Of a stretch of 64,000 nt of DNA, positions 8,024 to 16,730 are shown piece after piece. Every line of letters begins with the position of its first letter. Position 1 is the first letter of the stretch. The stretch spans positions 93,839 through 157,838 of the forward strand of contig NZ_SIXC01000007.1 in the NCBI RefSeq assembly GCF_004309735.1. Direction: 5' to 3'. Origin of the DNA: Desulfovibrio legallii. Lineage in GTDB: Bacteria > Desulfobacterota > Desulfovibrionia > Desulfovibrionales > Desulfovibrionaceae. A program made the position numbers and the translations under genes. The notes under the pieces are model-generated. The model searched no databases. It was not told where the DNA came from and was given only the letters and a program-made list of their open reading frames with translations.

Positions 8024-9916
8024 ATGCCCCCTATTGTCGTCATCGCTCCTGAAAGCGCCAGCTACCAAATAACCCAAAGGGTTGCCGTTGAACTGGGCCT
8101 GCAGGACAAAATCCGTCTGCACCTCACTGGCCTCAGCCGTTCGCTGCACGTAGCCCGTCAAGCTGAAGAGCAAGGGGCGCAGGTTATTGTGGTGCGCGGC
8201 TGGTCCGCCAATCAGATCATTGAAGCGGGCATTAAGGTTCCTGTGGTGTTTTTGCCCATCAGCATGCGCGACCTGGTCTATGTCCTGAACCAGGCGGCGG
8301 CCAAATCGCCCAAGAAGCATCCACGCCTGGGCTTTGTAGCTTACCCGCAGCTGCACAAGGAGCTGGCCGCCATCAGCACCCTGCTGCGCCCGGATCTGCG
8401 CATCTACCCCAGCGGCGGCCAACCCGAAGAGATGCGTGCGGCCATCGCCCAGGCTGCCGAAGACGGCGTGGACGTGGTCATAGGCGGCGAAACCTCTGTC
8501 AATATTGCCGAAAGCCTGGGCCTGTGCAGCCAGCTGCTGATCTGCGGCGAGACCTCCGTCCGTCAGGCCCTGCTGGAGGCCCAGCGTATTGTCTACGCCC
8601 GTGAGCTGGAGCAGGCCCAAAGCCTCAAATTCAAAACGGTCATTGACCATTCCCACGACGGCATCGTTTCTTTGGACGCCGCGGGGCGTGTGCTTCTGGT
8701 CAACCCCGTGGCCCGGCGCATGCTCCGTCTCAAAAACGACATCACCCATTATGCCTTCAAAAGTATCCTGGACCTGCCCCACCTGGATCGTTGCCTGCTG
8801 CTCGGGGCCAGCGTGGAAGACGAAATGGTGGCGGTGGAAGGCCGCAAACTGCTGTTCTCGGCCATTCCCATTCATGTGGCTGGCTTCGTGCACGGCGCTG
8901 TCATCACCTTTCAGGAACCCCGTGCCATTGCCGCCAAAGAGAGCAAAATCCGCCATGAAGACGCCGCCATGACGGCCCAGCACACCTTTGAGGATATTCT
9001 GGGCGCATCGCCAGACATCCTGGCGGCCATAGCCAGGGCGCGCAGATTCGCCACAGCGCGACAGCCCGTGCTGATTCAAGGTGAAACGGGCACCGGCAAA
9101 GAACTTTTTGCCCAGTCCATCCACAACGCCAGCCCCCGCAGTCAGGAGGCCTTTGTGGCCGTCAACTGCGGCGCTCTGCCGCAGTCGCTTCTGGAATCGG
9201 AGCTCTTCGGCTATGCGGACGGCGCCTTTACCGGCGCCAGCCGCAAGGGCAAACCCGGCCTTTTTGAAATGGCGCACATGGGCACCCTGTTTCTGGACGA
9301 AATCGGCGAAATGGACCTCCGGGCCCAGCAACGCCTGTTGCGCGTACTGGAAACCCAATGTGTGCTGCGCATCAGCGGCACCCGCAACATTCGGGTAGAC
9401 GTGCGGGTCATTGCCGCCACCAATGCCGACCTGTGGGAACGGGTCCGCAAGGGACGCTTCCGCGCAGACCTGTTCTACCGCCTTTCCGTACTGGTGCTTT
9501 CCCTGCCGCCTTTGCGCCAACGCCCCGGCGACATAGAGCTGCTGGCCCGCCACTTCTTCGATCAGGACAACGAAAGTCCGCCCCTGGATGAAAAGGCCCT
9601 GGCGGTGCTGCGCGCCCACCCCTGGGCCGGGAACGTGCGCGAATTGCGCTATTTTATCCAAAGGCTGCGCATAACCAGCCCGGCCCGGCTGGACGCACAG
9701 GCCCTCAAGGCCGAGCTTCTCCCTTCCTTCCATCCACAGGCCGCGCCCTGCCCGCAGCAAGCCCCTCCCCTCTCCGTCCCGGAAGAAACCGACGAGCGTA
9801 CGCGCATCCGCGCAGCACTCGCCGCCTGCCACGGCCACCAGGGCAATGCAGCCAGGCTGCTGCACATCAGCCGCAGCACCTTGTTCCGCAAAATGCGCAA
9901 GCTGGGGCTTCGCTGA
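8024..9916 (+). CDS. Sigma-54-dependent activator with PrpR-type sensor, PAS and Fis HTH domains
   Basis: The 630-residue regulator has an N-terminal PrpR_N-like sensor (about residues 1-170, start PPIVVIAPESASYQ), a PAS-like region (about 195-300), a sigma-54 interaction AAA domain and a C-terminal Fis-type helix-turn-helix (GNAARLLHISRSTLFRKM). The AAA domain has Walker A GETGTGKE near residue 352, an intact GAFTGA loop near 402 and LFLDEIGEMD. It should therefore contact sigma-54 RNA polymerase and open promoters. The start at 8024 is chosen because an AGACGAGGAA purine tract precedes it and PrpR homology begins there. The frame is open upstream but codes for nothing similar. PrpR_N sensors bind small organic acids or thioesters. 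A palindromic site and -24/-12 promoter lie immediately downstream, so the target is almost certainly the kor-suc-glc operon. Confidence 0.92.
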   Translation: MPPIVVIAPESASYQITQRVAVELGLQDKIRLHLTGLSRSLHVARQAEEQGAQVIVVRGWSANQIIEAGIKVPVVFLPISMRDLVYVLNQAAAKSPKKHPRLGFVAYPQLHKELAAISTLLRPDLRIYPSGGQPEEMRAAIAQAAEDGVDVVIGGETSVNIAESLGLCSQLLICGETSVRQALLEAQRIVYARELEQAQSLKFKTVIDHSHDGIVSLDAAGRVLLVNPVARRMLRLKNDITHYAFKSILDLPHLDRCLLLGASVEDEMVAVEGRKLLFSAIPIHVAGFVHGAVITFQEPRAIAAKESKIRHEDAAMTAQHTFEDILGASPDILAAIARARRFATARQPVLIQGETGTGKELFAQSIHNASPRSQEAFVAVNCGALPQSLLESELFGYADGAFTGASRKGKPGLFEMAHMGTLFLDEIGEMDLRAQQRLLRVLETQCVLRISGTRNIRVDVRVIAATNADLWERVRKGRFRADLFYRLSVLVLSLPPLRQRPGDIELLARHFFDQDNESPPLDEKALAVLRAHPWAGNVRELRYFIQRLRITSPARLDAQALKAELLPSFHPQAAPCPQQAPPLSVPEETDERTRIRAALAACHGHQGNAARLLHISRSTLFRKMRKLGLR

Positions 9917-9929
9917 ACCCTCTCTTTTC

Positions 9930-9998
9930 TGTGTCATTCATGACACAATTTGCATCATAATGTTGCATATTGTTGCATGATGCTATCATATATGTAGC
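9930..9998. promoter_or_regulatory. Putative upstream activator binding sites for the sigma-54 regulator
   Basis: A perfect palindrome TGTGTCATTCATGACACA lies at 9930-9947. It is followed by tandem TGTTGCATAT/TGTTGCATGA (9961-9980) enclosed by inverted GCATCAT (9952-9958) and ATGATGC (9977-9983). The cluster lies about 75-145 bases upstream of the -24/-12 promoter, the usual distance for enhancer-binding proteins. Confidence 0.6.
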
Positions 9999-10073
9999 AT
10001 AGCATTAAGTTGATACCACAACCTTCCCACCATCCTGCCGAAAGCCTTACTTTATTTAAAAATATTTGCCGCT

Positions 10074-10089
10074 TGGCACAAAGATTGCT
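10074..10089 (+). promoter_or_regulatory. Sigma-54 (-24/-12) promoter of the kor-suc-glc operon
   Basis: TGGCAC (10074-10079), five bases, TTGCT (10085-10089) matches the RpoN consensus exactly, including the GG and GC dinucleotides at correct spacing. Transcription would start near 10101, leaving about a 90-base leader before korD. Confidence 0.88.
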
Positions 10090-10190
10090 CATCTCCTCCC
10101 AAGGAACCGAGGCGCGCAAAACATAAAGCTCGCCCGCTTGGCTTCTGAACCAGCCGCATTTGCGGCGCAACACCCAAATGGGGATTCCTG

Positions 10191-10409
10191 ATGGTCTACA
10201 TCAACCGCCAATGGTGCAAGGGCTGCGGCATCTGCGTGGCCTTCTGCCCCAAAAAGGCGCTCTCTCTGGATGACGCGGGCAAGGCCTGTCACAATCCGGA
10301 GCTGTGCGTGGAGTGTGGCATGTGCGAACAATACTGTCCCGATCTGGCCGTGACGGTGGAAAAGACCGCCAAGGCCGGTAAAGCCGGCAACGGCAAGGAG
10401 GCCGCATGA
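10191..10409 (+). CDS. korD: 2-oxoacid:ferredoxin oxidoreductase delta subunit (2x4Fe-4S ferredoxin)
   Basis: This 72-residue ferredoxin-like subunit has two CxxCxxCxxxC clusters (CKGCGICVAFCP and CVECGMCEQYCP). It passes electrons from the thiamine-diphosphate site of the complex to ferredoxin. It is the first gene after the sigma-54 promoter. The last four bases overlap the ATG of korA (ATGA junction), which shows translational coupling. The gene order delta-alpha-beta-gamma is the classic korDABC arrangement of anaerobes. The lysine/glycine-rich tail after the second cluster is ordinary linker sequence. Confidence 0.88.
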   Translation: MVYINRQWCKGCGICVAFCPKKALSLDDAGKACHNPELCVECGMCEQYCPDLAVTVEKTAKAGKAGNGKEAA

Positions 10410-11557
10410 GCGAGGGTGAAATCCGTTTCGTGCAGGGCAACGAGGCCTGTGTGCGCGGCGCTCTGTACGCCGGGGTGCGTTTTTTTGCGGGCTATCCCAT
10501 TACTCCGTCCACCGAGGTGGCCGAACATCTGGCGGAGCAGCTGCCCCGTGTGGGCGGCAAATTTGTGCAGATGGAAGATGAAATTGCCTCCATGTGCGCG
10601 GTCTGCGGCGCTTCTCTGGCCGGTTCCAAGGCCATGACCGCCACCAGCGGGCCGGGCTTTTCCCTCAAGCAGGAGGCCATCGGCTATGCGGTCATGGCCG
10701 AGATTCCCTGCGTGGTGGTCAATGTGCAGCGCGGCGGCCCTTCCACGGGCCTGCCCACCAAGGTGGCCCAAGGCGACGTGAACCAGGCCCGCTGGGGCAC
10801 CCACGGCGACCACGCCATCATCGTGCTCACGGCTTCCACCATTCAGGACGTTTTCAGCATCACGGTAGAGGCCTTCAACCTGGCCGAAACCTACCGCACG
10901 CCGGTCATTCTGCTCTTTGACGAGGTGGTGGGCCACATGCGTGAAAAGCTCTTTGTGCCGCCGGCGGGCGAGTTGCCCGTGGTGGAGCGCCTGCACACGG
11001 ACGTGGCCGCCGGGGTCAACTACCACCCCTACCTGCCGCGCGAAGACGGCCGCCTGCCCATGTCAGACTTCGGCGGCGTGCACCGCTACAACGTTACCGG
11101 CCTGTTCCACGATATCTGGGGCTTCCCCACAGAAAACCCCGAACAGGTCAGCAAACTGCTCTACCACCTGGTGGACAAGATTGAAAACCGCGCCCACCTG
11201 CTGGCCCGCTGGAAAGAATTTTACCTGGAGGACGCGGAGCACATCATCATTTCCTACGGCTCTTCAGCGCGCAGCGCCCGGCATCTGGTGGAAACCCGCC
11301 GCTCCAAGGGCGACCGCATCGGCCTGCTGGAGCTGCAGACCCTCTGGCCCTTCCCGGCCCAGCTGGTGCGGGAAAAGACCGCCAAGGCCCGCAACATTTT
11401 TGTAGTGGAGATGAACATGGGGCAGATCACCACCCAGGTAAAACAGGTGGTACAGCGGCCGGACCGCGTGTTCCTGGTCAACCGCATGGACGGCATCATG
11501 GTCACGCCCACAGACATAGGCAAAGTCATGCGGGTTATCGAAGGAAGGGGGTTCTGA
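10406..11557 (+). CDS. korA: 2-oxoacid:ferredoxin oxidoreductase alpha subunit
   Basis: The 383-residue alpha subunit has the pyruvate/2-oxoglutarate ferredoxin oxidoreductase fold. Marker segments are FFAGYPITPSTEVAEHLAE near residue 30, EDEIASMCAVCGAS, ATSGPGFSLKQEAIGYA, and the C-terminal domain-II region with YGSSARSARHLVETRR. With KorB it forms the catalytic core that oxidatively decarboxylates a 2-oxo acid with CoA, making acyl-CoA, CO2 and reduced ferredoxin. The following sucCD pair suggests 2-oxoglutarate to succinyl-CoA, though branched or other 2-oxo acids cannot be excluded from sequence. It overlaps korD by 4 bases and is followed by korB after one base. Confidence 0.9.
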   Translation: MSEGEIRFVQGNEACVRGALYAGVRFFAGYPITPSTEVAEHLAEQLPRVGGKFVQMEDEIASMCAVCGASLAGSKAMTATSGPGFSLKQEAIGYAVMAEIPCVVVNVQRGGPSTGLPTKVAQGDVNQARWGTHGDHAIIVLTASTIQDVFSITVEAFNLAETYRTPVILLFDEVVGHMREKLFVPPAGELPVVERLHTDVAAGVNYHPYLPREDGRLPMSDFGGVHRYNVTGLFHDIWGFPTENPEQVSKLLYHLVDKIENRAHLLARWKEFYLEDAEHIIISYGSSARSARHLVETRRSKGDRIGLLELQTLWPFPAQLVREKTAKARNIFVVEMNMGQITTQVKQVVQRPDRVFLVNRMDGIMVTPTDIGKVMRVIEGRGF

Positions 11558-11558
11558 G

Positions 11559-12356
11559 ATGAGCGTGCAGAATATCCGAGAGCGGTTCTTCCCCCACATC
11601 TGGTGTCCGGGCTGCGGTCACGGCACCATTCTCAACAACCTGCTGCACACGGTGCAGGAGCTGAACATCGACCCTTCCAACATGTGCATGGTTTCGGGCA
11701 TTGGCTGTTCAGCGCGCATTTCGGGCTATGTGGACTTTCACAGCATGCACACCATGCACGGCCGGGCCCTAGCCTGCGCCACGGGCATCAAGATGACCAG
11801 GCCCGAACTCAACGTGGTGGTGCCCATGGGCGACGGCGACGCCATGGCCATTGGCGGCAACCACTTTATCCACGCCTGTCGCCGCAATATCGACATGGTG
11901 GCCATTATTATGAACAACCGCATCTACGGCATGACCGGCGGGCAGTATTCGCCCCTTTCCGGTGAGGGCATCCTGGCCACCACCGCGCCCTACCACAGTA
12001 TTGACCACGCCTTTGACACGGTGAAGCTGGCCGCAGGCGCGGGGGCCTCCTTTGTGGCCCGCACCACCACCTTCCACGTCAAAGAGATTGTCAGCCTGCT
12101 TAAAAAAGCCTTTGCGCACAAGGGCTTTTCCGTGGTGGAAATCCTCACCCAGTGCCCCACCTACTTCGGGCGCAAAAACAAAATGGGCGGGGCCGTGCAG
12201 ATGCTGGAATGGTACCGAGACAATACCGCGCCCCTGGGCTCCAAAAAACTGGAGGAGAACCCGCACCTCATCCCCCGCGGCGTGTTTGTGGACGAAGAAC
12301 GCCCCGAATACTGCGAGGAATACGCCAAAATCATCGCCAAGGCCCACAAGGAGTAG
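11559..12356 (+). CDS. korB: 2-oxoacid:ferredoxin oxidoreductase beta subunit
   Basis: The 265-residue beta subunit holds the thiamine-diphosphate site: WCPGCGHGTILNNLL near residue 14 and the GDGDAMAIGGNH...NNRIYGMTGGQYS block near residues 90-130. GGGG-type RBS and start codon lie right at the korA stop. The subunit decarboxylates the 2-oxo acid and transfers the acyl group to CoA. Conserved CSARISGYVDFHSMHTMHGRA is also typical of Kor/Oor beta subunits. No unusual substitutions are seen. Confidence 0.9.
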   Translation: MSVQNIRERFFPHIWCPGCGHGTILNNLLHTVQELNIDPSNMCMVSGIGCSARISGYVDFHSMHTMHGRALACATGIKMTRPELNVVVPMGDGDAMAIGGNHFIHACRRNIDMVAIIMNNRIYGMTGGQYSPLSGEGILATTAPYHSIDHAFDTVKLAAGAGASFVARTTTFHVKEIVSLLKKAFAHKGFSVVEILTQCPTYFGRKNKMGGAVQMLEWYRDNTAPLGSKKLEENPHLIPRGVFVDEERPEYCEEYAKIIAKAHKE

Positions 12357-12360
12357 CCCC

Positions 12361-12915
12361 ATGGAAAGATACCGTTTTCTTCTCTCCGGCTCCGGGGGCC
12401 AGGGCATCATCACCATGGCCATTCTGCTGGCTGAAGCCGCAGCCCTCTACGAAGGTCTGGTGGCTGTGCAGTCCCAGTCCTACGGGCCGGAAGCCCGTGG
12501 CGGGGCCACCCGCTCGGACGTGATCATCGCGGACAGCGAAATCTTCTTCCCCAAGGTCAATCAGCCCAACGTGCTGGTGGCCCTCACGGACGAATCCGCC
12601 ACCAAATACCTGCCGCTCATCCGCCCCGGCGGCATGTGCCTTTATGACAGCGATCTGGTCCATCCCTCGGCCCGCATTGACGCCCGCCGCGTGGGTCTGC
12701 CCCTGTTCCACGCCGTGAAGGAAACCTTCAACGGCAAAACCCAGGCTTTCAACATCTGCGTACTGGGGGCCCTGGCGGCCCTGACCAAGGCCGTGCGTCT
12801 GGAATCCCTGGAAAAAGCCCTGGCCGACCGCTTTGCCCCGGCCTTCCACGAAAGCAACAAAAAAGCCCTGCACCTGGGTGCGGACATGGCCCGCGAGGCC
12901 GCGCCTTCGGCCTAG
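12361..12915 (+). CDS. korC: 2-oxoacid:ferredoxin oxidoreductase gamma subunit
   Basis: The 184-residue gamma subunit (POR gamma domain) opens with FLLSGSGGQGIITMAILLAEAA and has the family segment SQSYGPEARGGATRSDVIIAD near residue 39. It completes the korDABC complex. The start ATG at 12361 follows GGAGTAGCCCC at the korB stop. The TAG stop codon (12913-12915) is the first part of a family A repeat element, so the very end of the gene may have been set by insertion of that element. Confidence 0.9.
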   Translation: MERYRFLLSGSGGQGIITMAILLAEAAALYEGLVAVQSQSYGPEARGGATRSDVIIADSEIFFPKVNQPNVLVALTDESATKYLPLIRPGGMCLYDSDLVHPSARIDARRVGLPLFHAVKETFNGKTQAFNICVLGALAALTKAVRLESLEKALADRFAPAFHESNKKALHLGADMAREAAPSA

Positions 12916-13040
12916 AGCAGTTTACGAATGAAATGAGTTAATTGCTCTGCAAGGATTTTCTTGAAAATCCTTGCCACGAAATGCAAGAAGGCAGGCTTTT
13001 GCCTGCCGTAAGCGAGCATTTCAAGTGTTAAATACTCTAG
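12912..13040. repeat. Repeat family A, copy 1 (four-hairpin element with CTAG ends)
   Basis: This 129-base element begins CTAGAGCA at the korC stop and ends CTCTAG. Four stem-loops follow each other: GAGCAG.../...TTGCTC, GCAAGGATTTT-CTTG-AAAATCCTTGC, GGCAGGC-TTTT-GCCTGCC and a terminal GAGCATTT-type stem whose right arm has drifted (AAATACTC). It is nearly identical to the copies at 33991 and 55083. It lies inside the operon, between korC and sucC. Confidence 0.92.
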
Positions 13041-13251
13041 CGGCACAGGCGCAAAGGGGTACAAGGGCACGCCCCCTGAAACCCCTTCCCGATGTTTTCC
13101 CCCTCCCCCGGCCAGGGGATGCCCTGGGCGTTCCCTGAATGAAGAAAACGTTTTGGGGGTGGGAACGCGGGGGGAGGAGGCCTTTTTCAACAGGGCCCCC
13201 CCCTTCCGCAAGAAAGGACATCCCCAACACCAACACATAAAAGGTTTCTCC
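13041..13251. other. GC-rich leader before sucC
   Basis: This is a 211-base non-coding stretch with long C and G tracts. A small hairpin CCAGGG-GATG-CCCTGG lies at 13112-13127. No gene and no clear promoter were seen. The AAAGG in CATAAAAGGTTTCTCC just before 13252 could serve as the RBS. Confidence 0.4.
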
Positions 13252-14448
13252 ATGAATATTCACGAATACCAGGCAAAGGGCCTGCTGGCCCAGTTTGGCG
13301 TGCCCGTGCCCACGGGAGCGCTGGCGGCCACGCCGACCGAAGCCCGCGCGGCCGCCGGCGCCCTGCCCGGCCCGGTCTGGGTGGTCAAGGCGCAGATCCA
13401 CGCCGGCGGCCGTGGCAAGGGCGGCGGCGTGCAGGTCTGCAAAAGTCTGAACGCGGTGGAGGCCGCTGCCCGACACATTCTGGGCATGCAGCTGGTGACG
13501 CACCAGACCGGCCCAGAAGGCAAAAAGGTCCATAAGGTCTGGGTAGAACAGGGCACGGACATTGCCCGTGAGCTGTACCTGGCCGTAGTGCTGGACCGGG
13601 GCGCACAGCGCCTGACGGTCATGGCCTCGCCCGACGGCGGCATGGACATTGAAGAGGTGGCCGCGCGCACGCCAGAGCGCATCTTTACCGCCAGACTGGA
13701 CGGCGGCCACCATATCTGGCCCTTCCAGGCGCGGCAACTGCTCTTTGGCTGCGGGCTCACGCCGGAGCAGGTCAACCAGGGCGCGGCCCTGGTGCAGAAC
13801 CTGGTGCGCCTGGCCGTAGAAAAAGACGCTGTGCTGGTGGAAATCAATCCGCTGGCCGTGACCGCAGCCGGAAACGTGGTGGCCCTGGACGCCAAGATGG
13901 ACTTTGACGAAAGCGCCCTCAAACGCCATCCGGACGTGGCCGCCCTGGACGACCCCGAGGAGAGCGACCCCCTGGAGCGCAAGGCGCGGGAACTGGGCGT
14001 AAACTACGTGCGCCTGTCCGGTTATGTGGGCACCATGGTCAACGGCGCCGGCCTGGCCATGGCCACCATGGACGCCATCAAGCAGGCTGGAGCGGAGCCC
14101 GCCAATTTTCTGGATGCGGGCGGCGGGGCCAACGAACAGATGGTGGCCGCAGGCTTTGAGGTCATGCTTTCCGACCCGCACGTGCGGGGCATACTTATCA
14201 ATATTTTCGGTGGCATCCTGCGCTGCGACATTGTGGCTCAGGGCGTGGTCAACGCGGCCCGCAAGGTGGACCTGCACCTGCCGTTGGTGGTGCGCCTGGA
14301 AGGCACCAACGTGGAGGAAGGCCGCCGCATCCTCAGGGAAAGCGGCTTAAACTTTGCAACGGCGGCCTCCATGAGCGAGGCGGCGCACAAAATTGCGGCC
14401 CTCACCGCCGGAAGCGATACGGCCCAAACCGCCGGAGGTACGGCATGA
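13252..14448 (+). CDS. sucC: Succinate-CoA ligase (ADP-forming) beta subunit
   Basis: The 398-residue protein has the ATP-grasp N-terminal start [12 protein letters not shown], nucleotide-binding [18 protein letters not shown] near residue 44, and a C-terminal ligase domain with FLDAGGGA and [11 protein letters not shown]. With SucD it converts succinyl-CoA, ADP and phosphate to succinate, CoA and ATP. Placed after korDABC it gives substrate-level ATP from 2-oxoglutarate oxidation. The frame is open upstream to 13153, but family homology begins exactly at the 13252 ATG. Its stop overlaps the sucD ATG (ATGA). Confidence 0.92.
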   Translation: MNIHEYQAKGLLAQFGVPVPTGALAATPTEARAAAGALPGPVWVVKAQIHAGGRGKGGGVQVCKSLNAVEAAARHILGMQLVTHQTGPEGKKVHKVWVEQGTDIARELYLAVVLDRGAQRLTVMASPDGGMDIEEVAARTPERIFTARLDGGHHIWPFQARQLLFGCGLTPEQVNQGAALVQNLVRLAVEKDAVLVEINPLAVTAAGNVVALDAKMDFDESALKRHPDVAALDDPEESDPLERKARELGVNYVRLSGYVGTMVNGAGLAMATMDAIKQAGAEPANFLDAGGGANEQMVAAGFEVMLSDPHVRGILINIFGGILRCDIVAQGVVNAARKVDLHLPLVVRLEGTNVEEGRRILRESGLNFATAASMSEAAHKIAALTAGSDTAQTAGGTA

Positions 14449-15320
14449 GCATTCTGGTCGACAAAAATACCCGCGTACTGGTGCAGGGCCTTACGGGACG
14501 CGAGGGCCGCTTCCATACAGAGCAGATGCAGGCCTACGGCACCACGGTGGTGGCGGGCTGCACGCCGGGCAAGGGCGGGCAAACCGTCCTGGGCGTGCCC
14601 GTGTTCAACACCGTGGCCGAGGCCGTGCGGGAAACAGGCGCGGACGTAAGCGTGGTTTTCGTGCCCGCAAGCGTGGCGGCGGACGCCGTGTGCGAAGCGG
14701 CGGACGCGGGCGTGCGCCTGGTTATCTGCATTACGGAGCACATCCCCGTGCTGGACATGGTACGGGTCAAGGCCCGGCTCAAGGACACGGGCACGCAGCT
14801 GGTGGGCCCCAACTGCCCCGGCGTCATCACGCCCGGCCAGTGCAAAATCGGCATCCAGCCCGGCTATATCCACAAACCCGGCTCTGTGGGCGTCATCAGC
14901 CGTTCCGGCACCCTGACCTATGAGGCCGTGCACCAGCTCACGGCCCAGGGCCTGGGGCAAAGCACCTGCGTGGGCATTGGCGGTGACCCGGTGCCGGGCC
15001 TGTACTTTACGGACCTGCTCAAAATGTTTCGGGATGACCCGGAAACCGAAGCCGTCTGCCTGATCGGCGAAATCGGCGGCGACGGAGAAGAAAAAGCCGC
15101 CGCCTACATCCGCGAAAGCGCCTATCCCAAGCCCGTGTTCGGCTTTATTGCCGGGCTTACGGCCCCCAAGGGCAAGCGCATGGGCCATGCCGGGGCCATC
15201 ATCAGCGGCGGTAAAGGCCGCGGCGAAGACAAAATCGCCGCCCTTTCGTCCGCCGGCGTCACCATCATCCACGAACTGGGCCTCCTGGGCGAAACCGTGG
15301 CCAAAAAATTACGGGCATAA
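14445..15320 (+). CDS. sucD: Succinate-CoA ligase alpha subunit
   Basis: The 291-residue alpha subunit has a CoA-binding Rossmann start ([18 protein letters not shown]) and the phospho-histidine segment [12 protein letters not shown] near residue 247. The active-site histidine that carries phosphate during ATP formation is therefore present. [16 protein letters not shown] and GGDPVPG match the family. It is coupled by a 4-base overlap to sucC, with the GGAGGT RBS inside sucC. A 29-base gap separates it from glcD-like gene 15350, which has its own GGAGG. Confidence 0.92.
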   Translation: MSILVDKNTRVLVQGLTGREGRFHTEQMQAYGTTVVAGCTPGKGGQTVLGVPVFNTVAEAVRETGADVSVVFVPASVAADAVCEAADAGVRLVICITEHIPVLDMVRVKARLKDTGTQLVGPNCPGVITPGQCKIGIQPGYIHKPGSVGVISRSGTLTYEAVHQLTAQGLGQSTCVGIGGDPVPGLYFTDLLKMFRDDPETEAVCLIGEIGGDGEEKAAAYIRESAYPKPVFGFIAGLTAPKGKRMGHAGAIISGGKGRGEDKIAALSSAGVTIIHELGLLGETVAKKLRA

Positions 15321-15349
15321 GGACGCAGGACAACGCACTGGAGGACATC

Positions 15350-16729
15350 ATGTCAGAGGAATATAAAACCTCCCTCACGGACGAGCACAAAAATTTTCTG
15401 CAAGGTTTGTTCAAGGATGGCGCGTCTTTTGATCCGGAGGTACTGCGCGTCTACGCATCTGACGCCAGCCTGCGCGTGGGCACGGTGCTGGCCATGGTGC
15501 GGCCGGAAAATGCGGACCAACTTTGCGCCTTCATGCGCTGGGCCGATGCGGAGCGTGTGGCCGTCCACCCGCGCGGGCGCGGCACCAGTCTTTCCGGGGG
15601 CTGCGTGCCCACGGTGCCCGGCATTGTGGTTTCCATGCTGGGCATGGACCGCATTCTGGAGATCTCCAAAGAAGACTTTGTGGCTGTAGTGGAGCCCGGC
15701 GTCAACACCGCTCTGCTCCAAGCAGAGTGCGAGAAGCTGGGCATGTTCTATCCGCCGGACCCCGCCAGCGGCAAGGCCACCAGCGTGGGCGGCAACGTGA
15801 TTACCTGCGCGGGCGGCCTGCGCGCCGTCAAGTACGGTGTTACCCGCGACTACGTGCTAGGGCTGGAGGCCGTGCTGCCCGGCGGCAAGCTGGTCAGGTT
15901 CGGCGGCCGCTCACACAAGGACGTCATTGGCCTGGACCTGGGACGCCTGTTTGTGGGCAGCGAAGGCAGCCTGGGCATTGTGACCAAGCTCACCCTCAAG
16001 CTCATCCCCAAACCCGAAGCCTCGGCCTCCGTGCTGGTGGGCTATCCCTCGCTGGACGCGGCGCTGGCCTCCATGGGCAAGGTCTTTGCGGCGGGCATTC
16101 TGCCCTGCGCCGTGGAATTTATGAACGAAACCGTGCTGGAAATCCTGACCAAAACGGGTGAAGTGCCCTGGCCGGACACGGTCAAATCCCTGCTGCTTTT
16201 TCAGGTGGACGGCAGCCGCGACACCGTGCCCCTGGAAAACGCCCGGCTTTCCAAACAGCTGGACGACGCCCTCTGGCGCATGGAAGGCGTGGGCAAAGAA
16301 GAGGAGGACAGACTCTGGGCCTACCGCCGCAGGGTTTCGGCAGCCTCCTATGTGCTGGGGCCGGACCGCATCGGCGGCGACATGGCCGTACCGCGCGGCT
16401 CCATCCTCAAGGCCGTACGCCGCTTTGAGGAAATAGCCGCCGCCAACGGCAAACGCCTTATCGGCTTCGGCCACGCGGGCGACGGCAACATCCACGCGAA
16501 TCTGCACTACGACGCCTCAGACCCGGACGACGCCCGCCGCACCCAGAAAACCCACCACGAGCTCGACGACGCCGCTCTGGAATTTGGCGGCAGCCTTTCC
16601 GGCGAACACGGCGGCGGCTGCCTCAAGGATGTGGGCAAACAGCTGGGTCAGGAGGAACACGCCCTGATGCGCGCCGTGCGACGGGTATTTGATCCTCACG
16701 GCATCCTCAATCCCGGCAAGGGGTATTAA
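15350..16729 (+). CDS. FAD-linked 2-hydroxyacid oxidase/dehydrogenase, GlcD-like
   Basis: The 459-residue flavoprotein has a PCMH-type FAD-binding domain ([17 protein letters not shown] near residue 77, [14 protein letters not shown] near 137, [12 protein letters not shown] near 203) and the FAD-oxidase C-terminal domain ([17 protein letters not shown] near 375, LSGEHGGGC near 416). These are the marks of GlcD/D-lactate/D-2-hydroxyglutarate dehydrogenases, which oxidise a 2-hydroxy acid to the 2-oxo acid. The next gene is the Fe-S electron-acceptor partner. Neighbouring korDABC-sucCD make D-2-hydroxyglutarate an attractive substrate, while lactate or glycolate are the obvious alternatives in this group of bacteria. 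RBS TGGAGG precedes the ATG. Confidence 0.87.
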   Translation: MSEEYKTSLTDEHKNFLQGLFKDGASFDPEVLRVYASDASLRVGTVLAMVRPENADQLCAFMRWADAERVAVHPRGRGTSLSGGCVPTVPGIVVSMLGMDRILEISKEDFVAVVEPGVNTALLQAECEKLGMFYPPDPASGKATSVGGNVITCAGGLRAVKYGVTRDYVLGLEAVLPGGKLVRFGGRSHKDVIGLDLGRLFVGSEGSLGIVTKLTLKLIPKPEASASVLVGYPSLDAALASMGKVFAAGILPCAVEFMNETVLEILTKTGEVPWPDTVKSLLLFQVDGSRDTVPLENARLSKQLDDALWRMEGVGKEEEDRLWAYRRRVSAASYVLGPDRIGGDMAVPRGSILKAVRRFEEIAAANGKRLIGFGHAGDGNIHANLHYDASDPDDARRTQKTHHELDDAALEFGGSLSGEHGGGCLKDVGKQLGQEEHALMRAVRRVFDPHGILNPGKGY

Positions 16730-16730
16730 G

